Below are positions 21,310 to 32,298 of a stretch of 64,000 nt of DNA, in pieces (positions within the stretch are counted from its first letter, which is position 1; each line of letters begins with the position of its first letter). The translations under genes and the position numbers were made by a program. The stretch lies in the NCBI GenBank assembly GCA_032718865.1, contig JALUTQ010000045.1:1-64000 (forward strand), read 5' to 3'. The notes beneath the pieces are model-generated. The model was not told the origin of the DNA, searched no databases, and was given only the letters and a program-made list of their open reading frames with translations. Origin of the DNA: Tilletia caries (Eukaryota; Basidiomycota; Exobasidiomycetes; Tilletiales; Tilletiaceae).

Positions 21310-21332
21310 GTCAAAACTTTCTGGAGCGACTG
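21310..21332 (-). repeat. Right terminal inverted repeat of mariner element
   Basis: Exact reverse complement of 17166-17188; followed by TA at 21333-21334. Confidence 0.9.
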
Positions 21333-21507
21333 TACAACAGCTGCCGGCGGTTGGCATCTCTCGATTACAAGTGATTACAAAGTGGGGTGGACGATGACCA
21401 ACCTCAGCTGACTGTGAAGAGTGAACACCGTCGCCAGCTGTGACAGCGACACAGACCGAGACGGTGATCGTGAGCTCGCCCTCAACATCGACAGCGACAT
21501 CGGCAAT

Positions 21508-24260
21508 ATGTTCAACTTCATGCGCATCGCTCGGCCACTCGGCGCGAACTCCGACGACGCTCAGCAGCAGCAGCAGCAGCAGCAGCAGCACGACATCGAG
21601 CGACAGCAGCAGCAGCTCAGCGCACTCACCGCATTCACCGCATTCGAACAGGCCACCGCGCTGCCCACTGCAAATGCAAATGCAAATGCAGCAGCAGCAG
21701 CAACAGCACCGCGCGTCTCCCGCAGAGTACGCCTCGAGCGAGACTCCAATGCGACCCTCTTCGGGCCCAGTCTGGCAAACTACTTCCCACTCTCCACAAC
21801 AGCAGCAGTAGCAGCAGCGAACTCGACACCGGCAGTAGCAGCCACAGCTACAGCCACAGCCACAGACACACACACTGCTTCCCCCGAGATCAACACCACA
21901 GATCACCCAGCAGCGCACAACAACAACGCCAGTGCAAACCCTCCCGTCTCCAGCATCAACTCAGCAACACTCCGCAGGCCCCGTCTCGGCGCTTCCGGTC
22001 GCGCTCGCGGGGCATCCCTCAGCAACCTCTCCGTCCCTACCCTCACAACTCCAGCCAATCAGACGCCCAACGTCGGTCTTCTCGATTCGCCCAGCGTCGG
22101 CAGTCCGCACCAGGTGGAGACCCTCGCAGCAGGCGACAGTACCCCCGCTCCCTACAACACACGTCCCACCTTCCCCGGACACCGACGCCAGTACACCACC
22201 GAAAGCGCATGGTCCGTCCCTGGCCAGGATCGCGCCGATAACGACGACGACGACGAGGATATCGAATACGACAGGCAGGACCGACAATTCTCCGGCCAGG
22301 ACTGCGGGCCCCTCTCCCTCGCTGATGCCATCCAGATCGGCACCCTCCATCGGTGGCTTCAACGCGCAGCTGGTGGGGGTGGAGCCACTCTCCACCCGAA
22401 CTCCATCCCGCAACCCGCCGCTGATCCGACTAGCACTCCGACCACGCCCTCCCCCAACGAAGGCATCATCGTCGACGCCAGCGGACAGGAAAGCATACCG
22501 CTTACCAATCTCGGTCCATCGTCCATCTCCATCTCGCCCGGTGCCCTCTCTGTATGCACCATCCTGCAGTCATACGTCAACCTCAAGCGGAACACCTTCC
22601 GACTCACCCTCGGACCAGCGGCTACACGCTCCCCCGACGCTGGTTCCGGTGCACTCCCCACCCTGCCACCCCACGTCCTCGCACCCGCGCCCTCGGCCCC
22701 CATCCTCGCTCATCCGACCCATATCCTCCACTTCGAATACGACTGTGCCGCCCCGCGCTGTGCAGTCCACGTCTTCGTCCGCGCAAGCAGGAAGCACGGC
22801 AGTTGGAACCAGGCCACTTCCAACCCTGACTTTGCCAGCCGATTCGCCAATGCTGTTGGCTCGCAGACGGGCACGCTCAGTCCCATGGCCCCACCCCATA
22901 TCCTTGGGTTTCCCATCCTGGCGGCGACTACCATTGCGTCTAGGGCATCGGGTCAGTCTGGACAGGCCGTTATGACCTCCACCAGCGTCCCCTCCGACTC
23001 CCACCACCTGCCCCTCGGCTTTGCCCAGAAGCGCAGCGTCGCACTCCGCCTGGACATGTCCCTGTATGCGCCCCCTTCTTTCAAGGCATCCGATACGAAG
23101 ACCGACGAGCGGGCGCAGGAACGAGAGAGGGAGGCAGGTAGCGCTGCGACACCCGTCGACGTGGCTGCGGAAGTGACTGCTCTGTCTGCCAGGGCTGAAG
23201 AGGACAAGGAGAAGGCCAAGGTGGACAAGACCAAGGCCAAGGCGGAGAAGGAGACGCTCAAGGTTACCATCGTCGTCGAGGCCCTGGACGAAAATGGTAC
23301 GAAAAACTTCCTCACGCATTCCCCTCCGTTTGCACCGCATACATGCTGACACTTTCTTATCTGACCCGTTCGAAGGCAAACCGCTTGTTGAGCCCAACTT
23401 GCAGACTACGTATCTCCGCTTGACGTCGGTGCCCGCGCCTACTGGCTCGGCGGCGGCAGTGATCGGAAGCGACGGCAAGATGAGAGTATGGAGTGCTCAG
23501 GTCGAAGCACAAGAGGCAGAGGTGAGATAGCACCCTAAGCACCTCCCACACAGTCCTTTGCTAACATCATCGGACCCCCCACAACACAGATCGGACCCCA
23601 CCGCTTCCAACTCCAAGAACTCTTCGGACTCTCCACAAGACCCCCACCCGCATCGCTCGCGCCCGCCGATCCGACGACAGGCGACACCGCCGTCACCGAA
23701 GGAGCGGGCGGTGCCGAACCGGGCGAGGGAGAGGGTGAAGGTAATACGGAGATCCCGACGGAGGTGCCCGCAGCAGGGAGCACCCCGAACCTGAACGACA
23801 GCACGGACGCCCTCGGCGTCCCCCGGCGCTCCCCCACATCCGGCGCCCCCGGCACCGGCCCCACGCCAACCTCAACAGCAGCCTACATGCCCCCTCTCGA
23901 CTCCGGCACGACGGGTTCGGAGTGTCTGATCTGTCTGACGAGTCCGCCGAGTACGTTGCTGTTGCCGTGCACGCATGGGCTGTGTTTGGAGTGTGCGGTG
24001 CAGTTGAGGGAGAGTGTTAAGAATGCGAGGGATGCGGAGAGGAGGAGGGGGAAGAACCCGAGGAGGAAGTATGCTTGTCCTGTTTGTCGGCGGGGTGAGT
24101 GTTTTCCTTTTTTTTTCCCGCTTTGCTGATGTGGCTTGGGGTATGAACGCTGACATCCCCCTTTTTTTTTTCGGTCATTACAGCATACACGTCGATGCTG
24201 CACCTCAGCACGGCGGACGAGAAGCACGTCGCCCAGGCGAGTGCGCACGGGGTCGTCTGA
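21508..24260 (+). CDS. Mahogunin/MGRN1-like RING-finger E3 ubiquitin ligase
   Basis: Four exons: 21508-23296, 23376-23521, 23590-24094 and 24184-24260, about 838 residues, all with GT-AG introns and continuous frame. The first 350 residues are low-complexity (poly-Gln, Ala/Asn/Thr). A MGRN1-type substrate region follows: NLKRNTFRLTLGP, then HILHFEYDCAAP, HILGFPIL and, after exon 3 begins, HRFQLQELFGLST. The RING is near residues 740-800: CLICLTSPPSTLLLPCTHG, CLECAVQLR and CPVCRR, with exon 4 giving AYTSMLHL. Mahogunin-like ligases ubiquitinate proteins at endosomes and the plasma membrane. The RING carries about 17 extra basic residues before its last Cys pair. ATG 21508 is the first Met in frame, so the extreme amino end is uncertain. 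Confidence 0.82.
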
Positions 24261-24743
24261 TCATCTCCCCGAGCAACTCTCAAAGGGCGCATATACCCCT
24301 TCCCCACTCTCTGCTTTCACACCACTCGGACTTCTGCCTCCCCCTTTTTTCCCGTTTTCGCATTCCTCTTGATCCCTTTTTTCCTAGCCAGGGCCATTCG
24401 TACATTCAAAAACATCCGACTTCGACTCTCCCACCCTTCCCCCCCCCCCCCCAGAACGACTGGGTCTCTCCTCTCCCCACTCGACTCGATGCAGTTTCTA
24501 CCGGCCTGTTTTCCCTTTTTTTCTCAGACCTTGTGCAGATTAGGTGTGTTTCTATTCTACTGCCAGCAACCTTCCGGTGTCAATGGGAGTGCGTGTCCAA
24601 CCGAGCGTTTCGTGACGATCGTCAAGTGCTGCCCAGATTGAAGATGCGGTATACTATTGTTTCGCTGCTGACCTTGCTTTACGGTGTCATTCGCTGACGA
24701 GCTGCTGCTTCTCCTCCAGCGGGCTCTCCCTTTCCTCTGCTCT

Positions 24744-24851
24744 CCCTTTCCTTTCCTTTCCTTTCCTTTCCTTTCCTTTCCTTTCCTTTCCTTTCCTTTC
24801 CTTTCCTTTCCTTTCCTTTCCTTTCCTTTCCTTTCCTTTCCTTTCCTTTCC
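24744..24851. repeat. (CTTTC)n microsatellite
   Basis: About 21 consecutive CTTTC pentamers without interruption. Confidence 0.95.
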
Positions 24852-25378
24852 TACTGTTCTCCTTGTCTTCTGCTCTCCTTTCTTTCTGCTCTCCGTAGAA
24901 CCTGGTCTCGCCGTCCGTGTGCTCGGTCGATAAGCCATAAGTCACACACAGCAAGGGAGCCCTTCTCTCTGCAGATCCCTCGTACAATGACTACTTTCAA
25001 CTCCTCGTACGGGTTTTTTGCTTTCCCTTCTCTTTCCATCTGCAGATCCTTCCGACAGTCTGCTCTTCCATTCTCTCCTTCTTTCCGCGCATCCCTCGGG
25101 CCGGAACCTCAGGCAAATGGACCGCCCGTCATCAAGCTCACCAGAGAAGTTTTCCTCCCCTTCCTTCCTCTGTCCCATGTCTCCTCACATTTCCTCATCG
25201 TCGATCTTTGCCCTTCTCATTTCAGCCTTCCACAAGTTGAAGACGTGCACGGCAGTCTTCCCCTCCGACATCGACAACCAGCAAGTTCAGGTCCGAGTTC
25301 ACAGGCAGCCCAGTCTGCTTCTGGGTAACGTTCTTTCCCAATGGTCTTCTCCTTCATGCTCGCACTCGTCTTGATCAC

Positions 25379-25459
25379 TCCTCCTTCCTTCAACTCCTCC
25401 AGCCTCCTTCCTTCAACTCCTCCAGCCTCCTTCCTTCAACTCCTCCAGCCTCCTTCCTT
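25379..25459. repeat. 23-bp tandem repeat, about 3.5 copies
   Basis: Unit begins CCTCCTTCCTTCAACTCC and ends TCCAG. Three perfect copies are followed by a partial one. Confidence 0.9.
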
Positions 25460-26268
25460 TCCAACCCTGTCAGTCGACCCTCCTGCACCAGCAACTGGAT
25501 TCACACGCATAAACAATACTGCATCCAAGGAGCAGAGCATACATCCACCATGACACACCACCCATAAGTGAGTACACTCTCATCGCCTTCGTCTTCCTTC
25601 TCAACCCCCGATGGCTGATCCATCGCTCGCTGCCCTTTCGATCCTTCAGCCTAATTCCTGCTATGGCCGTTCCCGCCTTATGGCACGATCGTCCAACGTC
25701 CGCAAGTTCGCTGTTAATTTCAGCCCAGGAAAGCTCAAGAACCTCCAGGTGAGTAGTGTCCTCCCTTTCATTTCTTCCTTCTTCGCATAGACCAACAACT
25801 GACCCCTTCGCCTTTCACTCTCCAGTAATTTCTTGTGCAGAGGTCGATGGTCATAGCAGCATTTCACCGTCCGTCCTCCCCTCCCCACTCCCTTCGCTCT
25901 TTGTCTCCCTGCTCTCGTTGTCTCTGGGGCCTCTCCACAACCAATGAACATGTCCATTCAGAGCTTGACTCCATTTCGCTGTTCGCCATTCAGAGCCTGA
26001 CACTATTTCGCCGTTCGCAAGGGAGTGCACAATTCCGAGAGTTGAACAAAAAGTCTCTTCGGTCAGAGCGTCAGAGGGAGAGCGCGAACGTTTGTATTCG
26101 TGGTGCTAGGTAGCTACATACACAGCTGCACACCCGCAGTCTTCTTGAGTGCCTCCGTCCGTAGTCGTGAGAGAGGAAGTACGGGAATAACAACTCCCAC
26201 CGCCCCATCCGCATAGACAAGCCCCACCCATCATCAAGGCCGACCCCCCCTCGAAGGCTTCGGCCGCC

Positions 26269-28406
26269 TCAAAAGACCGCACTGTCCCTAACAGCATCCC
26301 CCTTCGCCTTCCCACCCGCATGTCTCCGCCCAATCCGACTGCCCATCGCTTTCGAGCCATGATGCTTCGCCTCCCGGTTGCGCGCGCGGTTGCGTTCCTG
26401 CGCGACGCGGGAGCTGATCTCTGTTTTGTTGGAGGAGGACCGGTTGCGGGCGGAGAGGTGGTGGGCTTGGGCTTGTGAGTCTGGCTCGGTTTCGGGGGCT
26501 TCTCCATCTTCGTCGTCGTCGTCGTCATCGCGTTCGTCGTCCGAGGCTCGTTGTCGCTCGCTAGGATCCTGCATTCGCATTTCTGACATGAACTGCGGGG
26601 AGGGGGAAAGGGAGTAACAATGTCAGAATCCCATCATGTCCCCCGATTCTGAGAGAGAGAGAGAGAGAGGTGTGCGTAACTCACCTCCTCCAGCGCGCGG
26701 TCGTCCTTGTTGGACGCGTCCATCTGCTTCCTCCGCTTCTTGGTTCCGGAGACGTTGCCGTAACCGGTGGCGTTGACGAGGGCGTCGAGCCAGAGTCGCG
26801 GTCCTAGCGCGGGATCGAGATCGGCTTCGTCCTCCTCTTCCTCCGGTCCTGGTCCTGCTTTCGGTTCCTCCTCTTCGTCCTCCTCTTCACTCTCCTCCTC
26901 ACTCTCGTCTTCATCGTCCTCCTCCTCTTCCTCGTCTACATCCCCCAGATCCTCATCCAGCTCATCATCGTCTGGCGCCTCCGCGTCCTCCCTCTTCTTC
27001 CGCCCCATCCGCTCTCCTTTACCCTTCTCTCTCCGATCACCGACGCCCAGAACGAAGCGGGACGCGACATCTTCCTCGCCGGCCATTGCGCCCGAGGCCG
27101 GCCCGGACTGGTAGAAGAGAGACGGGACGATCTCCTGCGGCGGTTCTTCCACTGGTTCCGAAGGAAGAGCTTCATCCTGCCGTGTTGTTGATCTGCGACG
27201 TGGTTCGTTCTCTCGGATCGCATTGTGACCTTCCTTGACGCGCCGTGAGGGTGGGACGACGTCTTCGAAGGCAGGCGGCGGGTCGGAGGAGGTGTAGCGG
27301 AAGCGTTTGCGGAAGAAGCGCTGAATGCAGGCTACATCTCGGTCGAAGAAGCTGCGGTGGTGAAAAGACAAAGTACGTTTGAGTGGGACTGGTTTGGGGG
27401 AGTGGTTGGATAGGACAATGACTCACAATTTGGCATTGTCGTGCTCTACGCTCATCATCTGTGGGAAGTCGATGAGGATAGGCTCTACGCGGACACCCTC
27501 GTCGATGTAGATGCCCTCGCCGAGGTCATCATCATCATCCTCCTCCTCGTCCTCCCCTTCGGCCCGGGCGGGTTGTGAAGTCGATGGCTGGGAGGCTCCG
27601 TTGAAGGTGCGCGGAATGGGACCGTCGGGTCCATAGCCGTCCTCGTACTCGTCCTGGACCTTGTCATCGCGGATCTCGCGGACGAGCAGGTTGAACTCGT
27701 TGAAGTCGCCGTGGATCAAGCCTGCGCGTGCGAGGCGGACGATGAGCTTCATGAGGGCCGAGTACAGAGGGCCGAGTTGATTGGCGGGTATGGAGGCGAT
27801 CTGTCGGAGCGGGTAAGCGTCGATGAGCTCCATGACGAGACAGTGGCGCGCCTGTGCGAAGGGACGGGGTACGGGGAAGTGGTGGTCGTGGAGGATCTGC
27901 ATGAATGCGATCTCCTTTGCGGCTGCGAGCTTGGAGAGGTACATCCAGCTGCTGGTCTTGCGCTTGCCGAGATAGTCGCGCTTCTCCTTGACGTTGCGGA
28001 AACTGATGCGGCCGAGACGGTGTATCTTGAGGATGCGCTTCTCTTGCTCGCCGTCTGTGAGGGAAGGGCCGGAGACGATGAGGATGTCGGACTCCTTTCC
28101 GACGCCGATCTGCTGTCCGACGGCATGTACAGCGTCGTTCTTGACGAGGGTGCGGAGGGCGAGGAAGTCGAGGCCGCCGTAGGTGAGTCTGTATCCGTCG
28201 TAGGCTGCGTTCTGGACGCGGGCGACGAGGTTCCTGCGTGCGAGTGCGCCGATGAGCTTGTTGATGCCTGCGTGGTGGAGATGTGCGAGGGCGGTGATGA
28301 GGGGCGTGGGCACGACCTGGTGGTTGCGGCTGCCCTGCTCGACTGCGCGCAGCACGCGCCACTGCTCCTCGTCGATGTACCGCAAGTCGCTCGCGTCCAG
28401 CTTCAT
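26269..28406 (-). CDS. RIO2: Rio2 atypical serine kinase/ATPase, 40S ribosome maturation
   Basis: Three exons: 27427-28406, 26685-27351 and 26269-26592, about 656 residues. It starts MKLDASDLRYIDEEQWRVL, the Rio2 winged-helix start (residues 1-90, VEQGSRNHQVVP). The RIO kinase domain follows with the P-loop GVGKESDI (~100), the ATP-contacting Lys in ILKIHRLG, the catalytic loop HGDFNEFNLLV (~235) and the metal-binding LIDFPQM (~310). The exon junction gives DNAKFFFDRDVACI as in relatives. The carboxy half has a long Asp/Glu tract and ends in a basic tail. An extra acidic insert (EDEEEDDDDD) sits between the catalytic loop and the metal-binding motif. Rio2 acts on cytoplasmic pre-40S particles in 18S rRNA processing. 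It is divergent from GSH1. Confidence 0.93.
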
Positions 28407-28625
28407 CTCTGGATTCTGTGCGGCTGTCAGCTGTCAGGCGAGCGCTCCCAGTTCAAATTTTCTGAAGGTGGTCGGGGTGTAAGGAACGGAGATAACAGCG
28501 GAGATAGAAGCGTGGGAAAGTGGAGGTCACCCACTCATCCAATGAATGAATCTGGGATGAGCATGAGCATGAGCATGACTTCCACTGCCACTGCCACACT
28601 GCGGCAGTCATAATAATAAGCAGCG
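28407..28625. promoter_or_regulatory. Shared divergent promoter region RIO2-GSH1
   Basis: 219 bp between the two start codons. It contains four tandem ATGAGC-like hexamers (about 28557-28577) and a ATAATAATAA stretch just before the GSH1 start. No recognised binding-site cluster. Confidence 0.5.
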
Positions 28626-31374
28626 ATGGGATTGCTGAGCGCAGGGACGCCGCTCGACTGGGACGACACCCGCGTGCTCGCCGACCACGTGCGCAAACAC
28701 GGCATCACACAGTTCCTCAACCTCTACCAGCGCATCAAGACCCGCCGCGGAGACTCCTTCCTCTGGGGCGACGAGATCGAGTACATCGTGTGCTCCCTCG
28801 ACCACCCCAACCGCAATGCAAAGCTCAGTCTCCGCCAGGAGGAAATCCTCGCCGTCCTCGACAAGGCCGCCGGTGCAAATGCTGAGCTCCCCAAGCCCGT
28901 CCGAGCCGATCTCGAGCTTGATCAACCCGAGGCAGCAGCCATGAGCTCAGCCGCAGAGACCATCCCCTTCGAACGCAATCCTGCACAGCCGCCGCCGCCT
29001 TCTGCATCTGCATCATCAGCAAAGCCAGCTGCCTCCCTCGTCGCCGACGACGACGACATCCCCACCTTCCACCCCGAGTACGGCCGCTACATGCTCGAGT
29101 CCACCCCAGGAAGACCCTACGGCGTCTCCCTCCGCCAGCTCATCCGCGTCGAGGCCAACATGCGCAAACGCCGCCAGATCGCACGATTTCATCTCAGGCC
29201 GGACGAGATCCCCATCACGCTCACCTCATTCCCCCGTCTGGGCGTCACAGACGGGCCTTTTACCGAACCCGAGTTCGAGGCCAATGGGAATGCATCTCGC
29301 AGTCTCTTCCTCCCCGACCAGCTCATCAACACACACCCGCGCTTCCCCACCCTCACCGCAAACATTCGCAAACGCCGCGGGGCGAAAGTAGCCATCAACA
29401 TGCCCATCTTTGTCGACAAGAACACTCCACAGCCCTTCATCGACCCGTCGATACCCTGGGACCGCAACCTGTTCCCCAAAGAAGACGCAGAGGCAAAGAA
29501 CGGAGCCGCAAAGGAGAACCACATCTACATGGACGCCATGGGATTCGGCATGGGATGTTGCTGTCTCCAGGTCACCTTCCAGGCATGCTCCATCGAAGAG
29601 GCTCGCTCCATCTACGACGCCCTCGTACCCGTCGGCCCACTCATGCTCGCCCTCACCGCGGCCAGTCCGGCATACCGCGGCTACCTCGCAGACGTAGACT
29701 GTCGATGGAACGTCATCAGCGCAGCCGTAGACGACCGCACACCCGCCGAACGAGGACTCGCCTCCCTCCCCACCGCCGAAGAACGCGCTCAGTACGAGGC
29801 TGCACACGGTGGAGGCGGGGGTGGCGGATGTCGGATGCGGATGCACAAGAGTCGCTACGACTCTGTCGATTCCTACCTCGGCAAATCTACCGATCCCGCC
29901 TTCCGACAGGAGTACAACGACAACCCGCTCGAGGTCGACGAGGAGATCAAGGCGCGATTGATGAGACCCTTATCGGAAGGCGGTGGTGGACTGGACGCCT
30001 CTCTCGCCTCGCACCTCGCCCATCTCTTCATCCGCGACCCGCTCGTCATCTTCAGCGAGCGGATCGACCAGGACGACGAAAGCTCCACGGACCACTTTGA
30101 GAATATCCAATCGACGAACTGGCAGACGATGCGCTTTAAGCCCCCGCCGCCTGATGGGACTATTGGCTGGCGGGTCGAGTTTAGGAGCATGGAGGTGCAG
30201 GTTACCGACTTTGAGAATGCTGCTTTTAGTATCTTTATCGTCCTTCTCACCCGCGCCATCCAGAGCTTCGGCCTCAACTTCTACATGCCCATCTCCAAGG
30301 TGAGTCCATTTTTTTCCTTGAGTTTCCCTTGTGAATTCACTTGCCTTCCTGACATGCTTGATTTGGGGGAAAAGGTCGACGTCAACATGCAGCGCGCACA
30401 CGTACGCGACGCCATCCACACCCGCAAGTTCTTCTTCCGCCGACAGGTATTCCGAGGCCGATCAAGGCACAGCACAGCGACGGCCTCGCCCAAAGAAGGC
30501 CCGAGTGACGGTCTCGCTCCCGGGTCGAGCTCGTCACCTGCTGATCTGGACGAAGGAGGAGCGTCGGGCTCGGCGCTACCTGTGGACGACGAGATTGCGG
30601 AATATACGATTGACGAGCTTATGAATGGGAAGGTGAGCAGACAAAAGCATTTCAGGATCGTGATGATGAGGGGGTGGCCTAAATGCAGGGGGCGCTCATC
30701 AAAACTCCTATCACCTTCTCTTCCCCTTTTTGCAGAAGTCAAGCAATTCAAACACCAAAAAGAGAAAAGGCAGTACCGCCGGCCTGGAAGGGGGCGCAGC
30801 AGAGGACGACGACGACGACGAGCAAGATGATGAGGAAGATGACGACGACTCGTTCCCCGGCCTGCTCGTGCTGGTGACCAACTACGTCGACTCCCTGAAC
30901 GTCGACCTCAGCACGCGAGCGGAGATCGGGAGGTATCTGGACTTGCTCTCCGCACGAGCCAATGGTGAGTTTCCCGTTTCCCCAGTACGACAAGTTGAGA
31001 AACGAGAAGCTCACCCTTCTTTTTTCTCCTTGTTGTTTTTCAGGTTCATTAATTACCACGGCTACGTGGATCCGGGATTATGTGCGCTCACATCCCGAGT
31101 ACAAGTTTGACTCCGTCGTCAGCCAGGGCATCAACTATGATGTGAGTTATATATCTCTTGGCATTCTGCGCCAATTAGGATTGAATCCGCCTTGCTTGAG
31201 CGAGTGCGCTGACCCTGGGGTTCAACCTTCTTCCCTTCCCTGCGACAAACGCAGATGATCTTAGAGCTCGACAAGATTGAGCGAGGGGAGGTCGAAGCGC
31301 CGACGTTCCTGCCTGGGTTATACGCCAAACGACGCCGGGATGCCGAGGCACGCTCGCAGGTGGGCAAGTCGTAA
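28626..31374 (+). CDS. GSH1: Glutamate-cysteine ligase (gamma-glutamylcysteine synthetase)
   Basis: Five exons: 28626-30299, 30375-30632, 30736-30964, 31044-31141 and 31255-31374, about 792 residues, all GT-AG with continuous frame. It catalyses the first, rate-limiting step of glutathione synthesis in the cytosol. The start MGLLSAGTPLDWDDT, then LWGDEIEYIV (~56), STPGRPYG (~158), LTSFPRLG (~198) and MDAMGFGMGCCCLQVTFQA (~303) are the classical eukaryotic family signatures. VEFRSMEVQVTDFENAAF and VDVNMQRAHVRDAI span the first intron. Low-complexity insertions make it longer than many homologues: Ala/Ser near residues 100-140, Ser-rich near 610-640, and Asp/Glu near 660-685. No essential motif is missing. 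Confidence 0.95.
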
Positions 31375-31544
31375 GTCAGACCTTCGGTTCAGAGTGTGTC
31401 AGGTGCCAGGTGTACAAGTGTACGGAATGGAAACAATAGAATATGAAGATGATGATGATGATGATCAGCGTGATGATAATTGAGTCGATGGTTGGTTGGA
31501 GAAGAGGGGAGAGGGGAGAGGGGAGAGGGGAGAGAGGAGAGCGT

Positions 31545-31950
31545 TCGTGGATGATCGGATATGATTCTGAGTGGGAGGGGAAGTCAGCCAGAGGGAACGT
31601 TGGAACATCAGTCGACGTACAGGAGGGCGAATACGTGGGAAGGAAATGCGTTCCCGCACAGGATGAGGTTTGGCTTCTCGTTATATCGTTGCGGTAGAGG
31701 CATTGACCCAAAATGAGCTCGACGTCCTCCATCTCGCTGTTGCTGCTGCTGACATTGCTCCCGAGGTCTGCCTTGATCTTCACCAGCCGCACTCGCTCGA
31801 TCTCTGCCTCTCCAATCCAGCCACTCCGGCCACGTCTGCTGCCTTCCTCGCCTAAAGCCAACCTCAATTTTCTCGACCGCGACCGTACAGCTCGGCTATA
31901 CTTACATGCGAGCAAATCAACCACAGCAGCAGCGTCAGGCATCATAACAT
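31545..31950 (+). pseudogene. Relic R1 of the Nudix gene 5' end
   Basis: Closely resembles the promoter and first exon of the intact Nudix gene (44370-44740), including AGCCAGAGGGAACGTTGG, GAAATGCGTTCCC and the ATGAGCTCGA start region with CTCCATCTCGCTG. It keeps a Leu-rich leader-like frame (SSISLLLLLTLLPRSALIF) but diverges and ends before any Nudix catalytic sequence. It runs directly into the shared upstream block of NADAR gene A. Confidence 0.75.
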
Positions 31951-32000
31951 GACTCACGCCGTCCCCAAGCTCTTCAAAACTGCATCGCTCGTCTCCTCCT

Positions 32001-32170
32001 GCTGATCTCATGAGAAGTCGCTGCTCGCTGGTCCGCGGATCTGTGAGATGCGGCAGGAGTTTCCCAAGCCATTTCCGAACGCTGTCTCATTCATAGTCCG
32101 CCGTGCTCGCATGAAATGAGAGCCCACAGAGAGACCTGACCGGCGCGCGCAGATACATAAGGAAGGCACC
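32001..32170 (+). promoter_or_regulatory. Upstream block shared by the NADAR genes
   Basis: GATCTCATGAGAAGTCG with downstream GGTCCGCGGATCTG recurs before gene B (from about 36866, diverged), gene C (about 39412) and gene D (about 41599). It is followed about 100-130 bp later by GAGAGACCTGACC and an ACATA-containing TATA-like stretch with AAGGCAC. A CT-rich tract then leads to the start codon. Conservation across copies suggests shared transcriptional control, although recent duplication alone would also preserve it. Confidence 0.5.
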
Positions 32171-32298
32171 TGTTCACCCGCTCACTATTTCTTCCTTTTC
32201 TGTCCACGTCCTCCTTCTCCTCCCTTCTTCTCTGCACATCTCACACTCCCTCGCTCTCTCCACAGCCCCACAGCCCACAACCCTCAACCGGCCACGGA

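Larger units (their letters stand above)
17166..21332. mobile_element. 4.2-kb Tc1/mariner element with a passenger gene
   Basis: The outermost 23 bp (17166-17188) are an exact reverse complement of 21310-21332, beginning CAGTCGCTCCAGAAAG. Both ends are flanked by TA (17164-17165 and 21333-21334), the hallmark target duplication of this superfamily. Inside are a DDE transposase on the + strand (17395-18429) and a second, intact, two-exon gene on the - strand (18688-20324). The last kilobase (20325-21309) is noncoding. Tc1/mariner elements usually measure 1-2.5 kb with one gene, so the size and passenger are unusual. No second inverted-repeat pair was found closer to the transposase. Confidence 0.85.
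24261..26268. other. 2-kb pyrimidine-rich intergenic region
   Basis: Strongly CT-biased on the + strand, with microsatellites (separate entries) and a C-run near 24450. Several short stretches bounded by AG and GT (for example 25676-25751, which reads SSNVRKFAVNFSPGKL) could be small exons. I cannot join them into a supported gene. The right part is the 3' flank of RIO2. Confidence 0.5.

Noticed and set aside
24687..24987. Lys/Glu/Gly repeat protein (KGKER) on the - strand
   Set aside because: Translation of the CTTTC microsatellite. All frames of a pentamer repeat stay open, so this is not evidence for a gene.
26767..27114. A + strand Ser-rich open frame opposite RIO2
   Set aside because: Shadow of the Asp/Glu tract of RIO2; poly-acidic codons read as poly-Ser on the other strand.
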